DNA from: Croceivirga sp009797885
GTDB taxonomy: Bacteria; Bacteroidota; Bacteroidia; Flavobacteriales; Flavobacteriaceae
DNA: 64,000 nt
Assembly (NCBI GenBank): GCA_045866215.1
Contig: AP035880.1
Location: 1,612,001-1,676,000, forward strand
Direction of reading: 5' to 3'
Of this stretch, positions 42,748-51,031 are shown piece after piece. How positions within the stretch are numbered: the first letter of the stretch is position 1; each line of letters begins with the position of its first letter. The notes beneath the pieces are model-generated. The model saw nothing but the letters and a program-made list of their open reading frames with translations, was not told the origin of the DNA and did not search any database. Both the position numbers and the translations under genes were made by a program.

Positions 42748-44340
42748 CTAAGAATCTAATTGCCAACAATTCTCCTCGTATTTGGCGGCTTCGCCCTCAA
42801 GTTTAATCGGTGATTGTGCTTCCATGCGTTCTTTCCACAACTTAAAGAGCTTCACCATTCGTTCCAATTCTTGAGTATGTGTCCGTGCCAAGTTGTTGGT
42901 CTCTCCAGGGTCGGTGGCCAAATGGTACAGTTCCCAATCGTCCCCCTCACGGACAATTTTCCACTCGCCTTTACGTGCAGCCGCGCCCGTTGACCATTCA
43001 AAGAATAAAGGGCGGTCAACAACGGTATCCTTACCTCTTAGGATGGCTTCAAAACTGATACCTTCTGTTGGGAGTACTTTTTCTTGGACTTCATACGGAT
43101 GGTCGATCAACCCCAGCAAGGTGGGAAAGACATCAATAAAATGTCCATAGAATGCATGATGGATGACGTTTTGGTCTTCCAGTTTCGCCCAGTTAATTAT
43201 GGCAGGGCTATTAATCCCGCCCTCATAGCTATTGTTCTTGTACATACGAAAGGGCGTGTTGCTTACATTGGCCCAATCGCCTCCAAGGCTTGTCCATTGT
43301 CCAACAGTCCCTATTTTTCCGTCCCCTGAAAGCTCAACCACTTCAGCACTGCTGCCATTGTCCGAGATGAAGAGGATTATGGTATTTTCCAATTGCCCTA
43401 AATGTCTCAAAGTGTTCATAACCCTGCCAATGTTTTGGTCTAACCTATCAACCATGGCCGCATAGATGGCCATCTTCAAGTCTTCGGTGTCTTGTTCAGC
43501 TTCGGAAAGTGTATGCCAAGGCACATGGGTGGGTTCGTACAACTCAAAATCATCTGAAATAAGGCCTAATTCCTTTTGTCTTTCAAAACGCCGCTGTCGA
43601 ATGGCTTCATAACCCACTTTATATTTGCCGCGATATTTGGCAATATCCTCAGGCCAAGCCATCAAAGGGTCGTGGGGTGCCGTATAGCTCAGGTAAAGAA
43701 AAAAAGGAAATTCTTCTTTAACCGCCTCGGTAATATACGTAATCCCCCAATCGGTAAAGGCATCGGTGGAGTAATAGGTGCTATCGGGTGTATAGGGTTC
43801 ATATCGCTGACCATCCACATAAAAGGGTCGTACCCGTTTTTGGGCCGGTTTTGGTTCTCCTGGACGTTGCTCACCAGGATTGAATTGATTGTGCGAACCG
43901 CTCAACAACCCGTAATAAGCGTCAAACCCCAATAAGGAATCGGTTGGTACATCAACACCATGGTGCTTGCCTGCCATATAGGTTCGATAGCCCTTATTTT
44001 TCAATTCGGCAGCAATAGTGGTGCACTGTTGCCAGTTAGGTTTCCAGCTTCTGCCCACTCCCACCTGCTGCGCATATAACCCCGTTAACAATGCCGCCCT
44101 CGAAGGGAAACACTTTGATGTATTGTAAAACTGGGTAAAGCGGTGCCCGGTATATGCGAGACTATCAAGTACGGGCGTATTAATTTCACTACCGTAACAC
44201 CCCAAATCACTCCAGCCCATATCATCGGCCAAGATGAGAACAATATTGGGGGAATTATCTTCTGAGTCGGTTCCAATACCTTTTTCTTTTGTGTTACAGC
44301 TCAGAAACAATACGGAAAGACCAAGAAGGAGAATTTTCAT
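42748..44340 (-). CDS. sulfatase, lipoprotein (S1 family)
   Basis: About 530 residues, lipoprotein signal MKILLLGLSVLFLSCN (Cys15). The metal site is NIVLILADDMGWSDLG; the formylglycine cysteine is in CFPSRAALLTG, the canonical C-x-P-S-R form; MAGKHHGVD and FISDNGSSAEV are further motifs. It would desulfate glycans beside the GH28 enzyme of the same operon. A maturation enzyme is not in the window. The longer frame to 44391 lacks a signal, so 44340 is preferred. Confidence 0.92.
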   Translation of the reverse strand: MKILLLGLSVLFLSCNTKEKGIGTDSEDNSPNIVLILADDMGWSDLGCYGSEINTPVLDSLAYTGHRFTQFYNTSKCFPSRAALLTGLYAQQVGVGRSWKPNWQQCTTIAAELKNKGYRTYMAGKHHGVDVPTDSLLGFDAYYGLLSGSHNQFNPGEQRPGEPKPAQKRVRPFYVDGQRYEPYTPDSTYYSTDAFTDWGITYITEAVKEEFPFFLYLSYTAPHDPLMAWPEDIAKYRGKYKVGYEAIRQRRFERQKELGLISDDFELYEPTHVPWHTLSEAEQDTEDLKMAIYAAMVDRLDQNIGRVMNTLRHLGQLENTIILFISDNGSSAEVVELSGDGKIGTVGQWTSLGGDWANVSNTPFRMYKNNSYEGGINSPAIINWAKLEDQNVIHHAFYGHFIDVFPTLLGLIDHPYEVQEKVLPTEGISFEAILRGKDTVVDRPLFFEWSTGAAARKGEWKIVREGDDWELYHLATDPGETNNLARTHTQELERMVKLFKLWKERMEAQSPIKLEGEAAKYEENCWQLDS

Positions 44341-44396
44341 TTTGGTTTCTTTCAATTTATGGCGATTGTCCAAAGGACTATATTCGAGCATAGGTT

Positions 44397-45683
44397 TTAG
44401 ACTTTTGAACTCCAGAACACTTCTTCCTTTTTCCAGATATCCGTATCGTACTCGATGCCTAACCCAGGAGCAGTAAAGATTTTCATATTGCCGTTTTTTG
44501 GGAGCACGGGGGAGTGCCAGTCCCTTTGGCTTTTCTCACCGCCTACCCGATATTCTTGGTGGTGGGATAGCGTGGGGCAAACTGCAAAAACCTGGGTGGG
44601 GGCCGCGGCCATGGGCCCAGCCTTTGGGGAATGGGGCGTAAACCCTACTCCATAATAGTTTGCCAAGTGTGATATTTTCAAGGTGCGTACCATACCCCCG
44701 TGATAATAAACATCTGGCTGTAGCGTGTCCATAGCTCCGATTTCGGCCATCAATTTAAACTGGTCAAAGCTAAAATCTTGTTCCCCACCTGCAATGGCAC
44801 AACTTGTTGCGGCGTCCTTGACCAATTTATGCGACCATAGGTCTTGCCAGTAGCATGGCTCTTCAAAGAATTCCACCTTATGATCTTCGAGCATTCTAAG
44901 CACCTCAATGGCCTCATCAGCAGTGTAGGAACTATTGCCATCAACGTACAGTGTAACGTTCTCTCCTGCCCTTTTCCGCATGTAGGGCACCCATTCGTTG
45001 GTTCGGGTAATGTAGGGCTCTGTATTTTTCATTCGCCCCCCAACCTTGAACTTGATAGCTTCAGCCCCAGTGGCCTCAATGGTCTTCAAAATTTTATCAG
45101 TTTCGCCTTCGTAAGGGTCTTCACGCTCCAAGCTCGAAATATATACAGGATATTCGGTTCGCACCTGTTCACCTAGAAAAGTATGGGCAGGGGTATTCGC
45201 CAACTTGCCCAATAAATCCCAAATAGCAATTTCAACGGTACCAATACCATTCCAATAGGGCAGACCGACAAACTTGTAGTTTCTGCCATACTTTAGCAGT
45301 TCGTTTGGCAAATTAGCTACTTCCCTGGCATCCTTGCCCACAAAGTTCTTGGCCGCCAATTGGGTAAATATGGTCTGCGTAGCCATAAAACGCCCCTTGT
45401 TCATGGCCGTTACCCCTTGATTGCCCTCAACATCGGTAACCCTTAAAAAGAAACGCTTTTTGGTATCGACCACCTCAATCTTATCAATTATTATCGGAGA
45501 GGCAAATGCTGCCTTTACCCTTTTGGTGATATCGGCCTCCAAGGTTCCCCCGTCATACGGTTTTTTGATATTTTTTGGAGTTTCCATCGCCTTAGCCGCG
45601 TCGTTGCAGGCCGTAATGGGCAGGGTAATGGCTGTAGCACCCGCAATGGTAGTTGTTCTTAAAAATTTTCTTCTATCAAACAT
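44397..45683 (-). CDS. enolase-superfamily (mandelate racemase subgroup) enzyme, Tat lipoprotein
   Basis: A 428-residue acid-sugar dehydratase-like protein. The N-terminus RRKFLRTTTIAGATA is a Tat motif and ends in the lipobox ITAC (Cys26). The barrel carries IKFKVGGR (base lysine), YVDGNSSYTADEA, FFEEPCYWQD and AGGEQDFS (metal ligands), and FTPHSPKAG (histidine base). These enzymes abstract the alpha proton of aldonic or uronic acids. Export with lipid anchoring places the reaction outside the cytoplasm. It lies one base from the GH28 gene. Confidence 0.86.
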   Translation of the reverse strand: MFDRRKFLRTTTIAGATAITLPITACNDAAKAMETPKNIKKPYDGGTLEADITKRVKAAFASPIIIDKIEVVDTKKRFFLRVTDVEGNQGVTAMNKGRFMATQTIFTQLAAKNFVGKDAREVANLPNELLKYGRNYKFVGLPYWNGIGTVEIAIWDLLGKLANTPAHTFLGEQVRTEYPVYISSLEREDPYEGETDKILKTIEATGAEAIKFKVGGRMKNTEPYITRTNEWVPYMRKRAGENVTLYVDGNSSYTADEAIEVLRMLEDHKVEFFEEPCYWQDLWSHKLVKDAATSCAIAGGEQDFSFDQFKLMAEIGAMDTLQPDVYYHGGMVRTLKISHLANYYGVGFTPHSPKAGPMAAAPTQVFAVCPTLSHHQEYRVGGEKSQRDWHSPVLPKNGNMKIFTAPGLGIEYDTDIWKKEEVFWSSKV

Positions 45684-45684
45684 G

Positions 45685-47133
45685 CTATTTTTGTTTTTCA
45701 GTAGTAACGTCTTTTTTGGTTATGGTTTTTCCGTTGATTGATACATTTTTCAGCACTAAATCCTCAACATGATTCGCAATCATGGGAGCAAGAGATTTCT
45801 TTATGGTAATGTTTTCCATGAATACCCTGTGGATGTTTTCTTCTTCCCTACCGTTTATTTTAATTGAAATCTTTGTAGCTGCTTCCATTTCGATATTTTG
45901 GAAATAAAAATCATTGTATTTCACAAAATGTTCATTGCCACGCCAACCCGCATAGTCGGTGGTAAACTCAAAACCATAAGATACAGGAGCCATAACCTTC
46001 ATATTTCGCATGTAGACCTGCTCGATAAAACCGCCCCTATCAGGGTTGCTCTTAAACTGAAACGCATGTTTTTCGCTACCGCGCAATGTGTTGTTCTCTA
46101 CAAACACGTTGCGGACCCCACCACTCATTTCCGATCCAATGCAGAATCCACTACCTACTACGTTTGTAAAAGCATTATCACGTATTATGATGTTTTCTGA
46201 GGGTGGATAGTCCCATCCATCTTGGTCCCTGCCCGCTTTGATGGCTATGCAATCATCCCAGGTGTTAATCGTGCACTTTTCAATGAGTACATTCTTGCAG
46301 TGTTCCGGGTCGATGCCATCATCATTGCGGACACCCATTTGGATGTTGAGCCTGCGCGCAGTTATATTTTCTGAAAGCACAGGATGAATAGTCCAGAACG
46401 GAGTATGATGAATGGTGAAATCCTCAAGCAAAATATTCTTGCACTCAATAAACTCGATACCCGTCGGTCTCAGATAGTGGCCATCACCAAAAATCCTTTC
46501 GGAAAGAGGTACCTTATCATTTCCATATTGTCTGATAGTTTTTTTATCAGGATTTTGTTTGGGTTTCCACTGCCCCCAAGTGTCCTGGCAGTTTCCATTG
46601 ATTTCCCCCTTTCCAGTAATAGCGATGTTAGTCTTGCCCACAGCATAAATCAAGGGAGAATAGTTCATAGCAAAAGTACCTTCCCAGCGGGCCTTGACCG
46701 TAGGAAGGTAGTCATTTGGATTGTTCGAAAAAATCAGCTCAACGCCTTCTGCGAGATTAAGATTGATATTGGAATCAAGCAAGACAGGTCCTTTCACTTT
46801 GTAAACACCTTTTGGGATGTGCACAACACCTCCACCCCTTTTGGAAAGAATTACTATGCTATCATTTAGACGCTCAACGAATCGATTGCCATTCACAACG
46901 ATAACCGTATCAGTTTTGAAGCTAGGAGGAAATATATTCTTCAATATTTTGGGCATGGTTATGTTCCATGCAGAATCCAAATGTTGTTCAATAGTGGTCT
47001 CAAAATCAGTTTTCTTCAATTTAGATCCACAGCTGCCTAGCAAGAGGCAAAACGCACATAAACCAAAAGGACTTACCTTAAATAGACTTCGATGAAACCG
47101 ATTGCTGTTTGCAAATTCAGAGACTTTTTTCAT
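45685..47133 (-). CDS. GH28-type polygalacturonase-like beta-helix lipoprotein
   Basis: A 482-residue protein with a lipoprotein signal (CLLLGSCGSK, Cys35), then a right-handed beta-helix with GH28 motifs: RNDDGIDPEHCKNV (N-x-D), WDDCIAIKAGRD (D-D catalytic pair) and GSGFCIGSEMSGGV in the position of G-H-G. The G-S-G variation in place of the histidine is notable. It should cleave galacturonan-like or related uronate glycans. It heads the minus-strand operon controlled by the LacI-type site at 47239. Confidence 0.85.
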   Translation of the reverse strand: MKKVSEFANSNRFHRSLFKVSPFGLCAFCLLLGSCGSKLKKTDFETTIEQHLDSAWNITMPKILKNIFPPSFKTDTVIVVNGNRFVERLNDSIVILSKRGGGVVHIPKGVYKVKGPVLLDSNINLNLAEGVELIFSNNPNDYLPTVKARWEGTFAMNYSPLIYAVGKTNIAITGKGEINGNCQDTWGQWKPKQNPDKKTIRQYGNDKVPLSERIFGDGHYLRPTGIEFIECKNILLEDFTIHHTPFWTIHPVLSENITARRLNIQMGVRNDDGIDPEHCKNVLIEKCTINTWDDCIAIKAGRDQDGWDYPPSENIIIRDNAFTNVVGSGFCIGSEMSGGVRNVFVENNTLRGSEKHAFQFKSNPDRGGFIEQVYMRNMKVMAPVSYGFEFTTDYAGWRGNEHFVKYNDFYFQNIEMEAATKISIKINGREEENIHRVFMENITIKKSLAPMIANHVEDLVLKNVSINGKTITKKDVTTEKQK

Positions 47134-47238
47134 GCTTTTATTTTTAATCCTCTATTAGTTAAAATTAACACTGCCCAAATAGGTTTTATAACTTTCGGCA
47201 TTCCTCAGGTATAGTGTTAAAATCTTTATCCAAGTTTA

Positions 47239-47252
47239 TGCAATCGATTGCA
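47239..47252. promoter_or_regulatory. LacI-type operator, GH28 side
   Basis: Perfect palindrome TGCAATCGATTGCA with the central CG step typical of LacI-family sites, 106 bases before the GH28 start. A possible minus-strand -7 box TACATTTG lies upstream at 47291-47284, so the site would be in the early transcribed region. Confidence 0.8.
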
Positions 47253-47353
47253 CAACTTATGACAATTATCCATCGGCAAAAAAACAAATGTATTGAATGT
47301 AATTTATTTATTTTACGACTTCTTTGGCCATTTTAGGGTTTACTTTGACATTA

Positions 47354-47367
47354 TGCAATCGATTACA
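47354..47367. promoter_or_regulatory. LacI-type operator, lacI side
   Basis: TGCAATCGATTACA, one mismatch from the perfect site, is centred about 100 bases before the regulator gene. TACTTTGA just upstream could be a poor -7 box. It suggests autoregulation. Confidence 0.75.
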
Positions 47368-47462
47368 TTAAAATTCATACATTTAATTCGACCATTTTCG
47401 GTAAAAGCAAAGTAAATTGAAACGCCCTCATCTATTCCGTTTAATTTTTTTCCCAAACATCC

Positions 47463-48488
47463 ATGAAGTCTAAAAAAGCAACCATTCATGATATTGCGAA
47501 GAAACTTAATATCACGGCTTCCACCGTTTCGCGGGCACTAAAAAATGATCCAAGAATCAGTAAGGCTACTAAAAAGGCTGTAACCGATAAGGCCAATGAG
47601 CTAGATTATCAACCCAATCATATTGCCTCAGCCCTAAGAAGTGGGAAAAGCCAACTTATAGGTGTTGTGGTACCCATAATTGACAGGACTTTCTTCTCAG
47701 CCGTTATTCGCGGCATTGAGGAGGTAGCTTACGGTTTGAATTACCGTGTGGTGGTTAGTCAATCCAATGAGATTGTAAAACATGAAGTCTCCACTATTAA
47801 CGCCCTGCTCAATGCAAGGGTGGATGGGATAATAGCTTCCTTGGGAAAGAACACCAGAGATTTGGAACATTACCAAAATGTGATTGACAAAGGTGTTCCC
47901 TTAGTTCTTTTTGACAGGACTACGGACGACCTGTTAACCAACCAAGTGATTATCGATGACTACCTTGGAGGGTACATGGCCACTGAACACCTTATTAAGC
48001 AGGGCTATCGTAAAATAGTCCATTTTACAACGGTAAACGCAGTAAACATATACAAAGAGAGGTGCCGTGGCTATAGACAGGCACTCAGCGATTATGGTAT
48101 TCCATTTGATGAGGACTTGGTAAGTCGAGGGGATATGCAGTTAGAGGACGGGATTCAAGGGATTACTAAAATGCTTGAACAAGGCATAGTGTTCGATGCT
48201 ATTTTTTCTTCCAGTGACTATGCCGCTGCGGGTGCTATGCAAGTCCTTAAGAAAAAGGGAGTACGTATTCCCGAGGATGTAGGCGTAGTAGGTTTTAGTA
48301 ACGAACAATTTACAGACTTGACAGACCCACCATTGACTTCCATCAAACAATTTCCTATGGAAATGGGCCATGTAGCCGCACAGCTTTTTTTCGATGCGTT
48401 GGAACACCCTAATAAAAAACCCCATCCAAAAAAAACGGTTTTACAACCAGAATTAATCGTAAGAGCCTCCTCACTTAGAAATGATTGA
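47463..48488 (+). CDS. LacI-family transcriptional regulator
   Basis: A 341-residue repressor: HTH and hinge (ATIHDIAKKLNITASTVSRA, LDYQPNHIASALRSGKS), then a periplasmic-binding-protein-like sensor (LIGVVVPIIDRTFFSAVIRG, VLFDRTTDDLL, FSSSDYAAAGAM). It should bind a sugar or sugar acid made by the locus and release the three TGCAATCGATTGCA-type sites. Start chosen at MKSKKATIHD, with the HTH directly behind it. Confidence 0.93.
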   Translation: MKSKKATIHDIAKKLNITASTVSRALKNDPRISKATKKAVTDKANELDYQPNHIASALRSGKSQLIGVVVPIIDRTFFSAVIRGIEEVAYGLNYRVVVSQSNEIVKHEVSTINALLNARVDGIIASLGKNTRDLEHYQNVIDKGVPLVLFDRTTDDLLTNQVIIDDYLGGYMATEHLIKQGYRKIVHFTTVNAVNIYKERCRGYRQALSDYGIPFDEDLVSRGDMQLEDGIQGITKMLEQGIVFDAIFSSSDYAAAGAMQVLKKKGVRIPEDVGVVGFSNEQFTDLTDPPLTSIKQFPMEMGHVAAQLFFDALEHPNKKPHPKKTVLQPELIVRASSLRND

Positions 48489-48523
48489 TTTTTGTGCCAA
48501 GCAAAGCTAGAGAAAGAAACTTC

Positions 48524-48679
48524 ATGAAAAACTTTGTCACTCGGGACTTTCTATTGACCAATGATTTTACCAGAATCCTTTATCATGATAATACCGCAAA
48601 CTACTCCATAATGGACTACCTCAACCGTCTTTTACCCGAAAACATGGCTGTAAACAAACGGTTTCTTATATGGGTTTAG
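48524..48679 (+). pseudogene. uxaC (glucuronate isomerase) 5' remnant
   Basis: About 50 residues, MKNFVTRDFLLTNDFTRILY then SIMDYLNRLLPENMAVNKRF, match the start of uronate isomerase. The metal-binding D-Y-H-x-H of the real enzyme has become D-Y-L-N-R, and the frame stops where the next gene begins. Without the rest of the roughly 470-residue barrel it cannot be active. It shows that the locus once had a uronate isomerase branch between lacI and the exporter. Confidence 0.72.
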
Positions 48680-49503
48680 AGCTACTTTTAGTACTGGTTC
48701 TTCTGGGTATGGCCACCGGTTTTTACTCCGGATTGTTGGGAACCGGCGGAAATGTAATACTGATACCTGCATTCGATATGCTTTTTATGAAATACGCTAT
48801 TGAATCACAGGAAGCGGTAAAATTCATTATTGCGCACTCCTTGGCCATTACTGTGTTCAATGGGCTCTTTGTAAGTTACCGTCAATTAAGAATTCGAAAC
48901 TTTCATTATAAAGAAACCCTTTGGATTGGTGTTCCAGCAGCCATAGTAGGCTTTTGTTTGTCGGAAGTGGTGAAAAACGCGCAATGGTACAATAAACTGT
49001 ATTTTGATATACTCTTCGCTTTCTTGGTACTATTGGTTTCCATTCGTTTTCTTTTTTATCGGAACATAGGTTCGGAATCGCATGGGAAACCCAAGGCTTC
49101 CAAACTGAAAAGTGCCTTTGCCGCAGTTGGAATCCTCACAGGCGCCACCACTGCAATGTCCGGTTTTGGTGGTGGTATTATTGTTATACCGGCCTTAGCG
49201 GATCTGTTCAAAATGGCAATTAAAAAAGCAAGTTCCATATCCATTGGGGTCATCACACTACTGGCCACTGCAGTGAGCTTAAGCTATCTCAATATCTTTT
49301 CTACAATGGTCATTGATGCTATTCTTCCCAATCAATTTGGGTATATCTCTTTGAGCCTGGTTGCTCCAATTTCCCTTGGGATTTTATTCGGGGCACCACT
49401 TGGTGTGAAAGTTGCACAAAAAGCCTCCGCAAATAGTTTACGGATCGTATTCGGTGTGGTCATGGGAGCCTTATGCTTTAAAATGGTATTTGGGCTATTG
49501 TGA
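48670..49503 (+). CDS. TSUP/TauE-SafE family membrane exporter
   Basis: A 277-residue protein of about eight membrane spans with the duplicated TSUP motif (GFYSGLLGTGGNVILIPA and TTAMSGFGGGIIVIPALADL). Family members move sulfite, sulfoacetate or other organosulfur and carboxylic anions. Near sulfatases a role in anion export is plausible; uronate-related substrates are also possible. Its start overlaps the last ten bases of the uxaC remnant. Confidence 0.85.
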   Translation: MGLELLLVLVLLGMATGFYSGLLGTGGNVILIPAFDMLFMKYAIESQEAVKFIIAHSLAITVFNGLFVSYRQLRIRNFHYKETLWIGVPAAIVGFCLSEVVKNAQWYNKLYFDILFAFLVLLVSIRFLFYRNIGSESHGKPKASKLKSAFAAVGILTGATTAMSGFGGGIIVIPALADLFKMAIKKASSISIGVITLLATAVSLSYLNIFSTMVIDAILPNQFGYISLSLVAPISLGILFGAPLGVKVAQKASANSLRIVFGVVMGALCFKMVFGLL

Positions 49504-49524
49504 GATATTGTTTATCCAGGTAAA

Positions 49525-49542
49525 GCATTGGAATTCCAATGC
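49525..49542. promoter_or_regulatory. 18-base perfect palindrome
   Basis: GCATTGGAA followed by its exact reverse complement TTCCAATGC, between the TSUP gene and the enolase-superfamily gene. It differs from the LacI-type sites. Operator or mRNA hairpin; no T-run follows. Confidence 0.6.
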
Positions 49543-49691
49543 ACATCCTAAAGAATGTCCAGGAGAAGAAAACTGGAATCAAAGGGGGGTCCTGTATACG
49601 TCTAAAAAGATGCAATCCTAATCTGCTATTTCGAAAAAAAATCCTCGTTAAGGGTAAGTATCCTAGTTTACGTATTATTCTAAACTATTTA

Positions 49692-50915
49692 ATGGAACAA
49701 CGAAGAAAATTCCTTAAAAACCTGGGACTCGGGGCAGGAGCACTGATGGCAAGTCCGGCCATGGCCGGTGAACGTTATACGGAGTATGTGGAGCCCAGCC
49801 TTAAAAGTTCTGTTAAAGATGCTATACAATACATTAGCGTTAAAGATGTGGAAATCGTTAAGCTAAGGTTTCCCAAAAAAACGCCGAAGACCTGGAATGC
49901 TATCAAGTCTTCCGGAGGAGGATATCCCACCAGTTCGTTTTTAAAAATAACCACCAACGAAGGTATCATCGGTTGGTCCGGTATGAAAGGGGTCTCTTCG
50001 ACCACTCTGGGATTTGCTAAAAAAATCAAAGGGCTCAACTTGATGAACACGGAACAGGTTTGGCATCATATGTTCTTTCACAATAGGAAGCCCGTTGCCA
50101 AAGGAAAGGAGATACACGCCATAGGCTCCGTAGACCTCTGTGTTTGGGATATCGTTGGAAAGGCCCTACAACTTCCCGTACATAAGGTATTGGGAAATTT
50201 TAGGGAGCAAATCCCTGTTTATGCCGCCGGGGGTTATTATGCCGAAGGAAAGACCAATACGGATTTGGTAAAAGAAATGGAAGGCTATGTTAAAGAGGGA
50301 TACAATGTGGTAAAGATGAAGGTAGGTTTTCTAGATGCCAAGAAAGATGCCCAACGAGTAAAAGAAGTGGTTAAAGCGTTAGGTAATGACGCAAGGGTGA
50401 TGGTAGACGCCAACAACGGCTACGACACGGCCTATGAAGCAATCCGGTTTGGCAAAATGGTAGAGGACCTTGATTTGTATTGGTTTGAGGAACCCGTGGC
50501 CCCGGACGATTGGCGCGGAAATGCCGAGGTAAGGGAAGAACTGAACATACCAATCGTAGCCGGCGAAAATGAATACACGAGATGGGGTGCCAGGGATTTG
50601 GTGGAAAACCATTCTTGCGATATCGTCAACATCGACACTATTAAAGGTGGTGGACTTACAGAGATGCGAAAAATTGCAGCAGTTTGTTCTGCTTATCATA
50701 TTGAGATAGCTCCCCACGGATATGCACATATGAATGTGCACGCCCTCGCTTCAATACCCAATGCCAAAATATTGGAGACCTATCCTGCCAAAGCAAGGGA
50801 TTTCAATCCTACACTACAACCATTTCCTATAAAGAACGGTATGATAGATGCTCCCACAGTAGTTGGTCTGGGAATGGACCCCGACCCATCACTAGTAAAA
50901 AAATATAGGGTTTAA
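49692..50915 (+). CDS. enolase-superfamily (mandelate racemase subgroup) enzyme with Tat signal
   Basis: A 407-residue protein from the ATG at 49692; N-terminus MEQRRKFLKNLGLGAGALMA is a Tat signal with a cleavage-like AMA-GE site. Active-site landmarks are VVKMKVGFLDAKK (lysine base), VMVDANNGYD, YWFEEPVAPDD and VAGENEYTRWG (metal ligands), and IAPHGYAHMN (histidine base). D-galactonate-, L-rhamnonate- or fuconate-dehydratase-like chemistry is possible; substrate not set. An upstream in-frame extension to 49539 has no signal-like start and is rejected. Confidence 0.87.
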   Translation: MEQRRKFLKNLGLGAGALMASPAMAGERYTEYVEPSLKSSVKDAIQYISVKDVEIVKLRFPKKTPKTWNAIKSSGGGYPTSSFLKITTNEGIIGWSGMKGVSSTTLGFAKKIKGLNLMNTEQVWHHMFFHNRKPVAKGKEIHAIGSVDLCVWDIVGKALQLPVHKVLGNFREQIPVYAAGGYYAEGKTNTDLVKEMEGYVKEGYNVVKMKVGFLDAKKDAQRVKEVVKALGNDARVMVDANNGYDTAYEAIRFGKMVEDLDLYWFEEPVAPDDWRGNAEVREELNIPIVAGENEYTRWGARDLVENHSCDIVNIDTIKGGGLTEMRKIAAVCSAYHIEIAPHGYAHMNVHALASIPNAKILETYPAKARDFNPTLQPFPIKNGMIDAPTVVGLGMDPDPSLVKKYRV

Positions 50916-50937
50916 TCAGTTAGTTTTTTTCAAGTGC

Positions 50938-50973
50938 AAAGCCCTATTCAATTTGTTGGATGGGGCTTTTTTT
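50938..50973 (+). terminator. intrinsic terminator between converging operons
   Basis: AAAGCCC (50938-50944) pairs with GGGCTTT (50963-50969), followed by a T-run; it ends the lacI-TSUP-enolase-superfamily transcript. Confidence 0.85.
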
Positions 50974-51031
50974 GGTATTGATGCACTTCTCATACCTACT
51001 GGCTAGATAGCTGGTCTGGGATAATAGGAAT

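Larger units (their letters stand above)
47134..47462. other. divergent control region GH28-operon/lacI
   Basis: This AT-rich, gene-free region carries two LacI-type operators with centres 115 bases apart, which could allow looping, plus candidate -7 boxes in both directions. Confidence 0.7.

Noticed and set aside
46880..46893. further LacI-type site around an ATCGAT core inside the GH28 gene
   Set aside because: Only the right half matches (ATCGATTGC) and the left arm does not, so it is treated as chance.
49539..49691. 51-residue N-terminal extension of the enolase-superfamily protein
   Set aside because: It would place the Tat signal internally; the ATG at 49692 gives a proper signal peptide.
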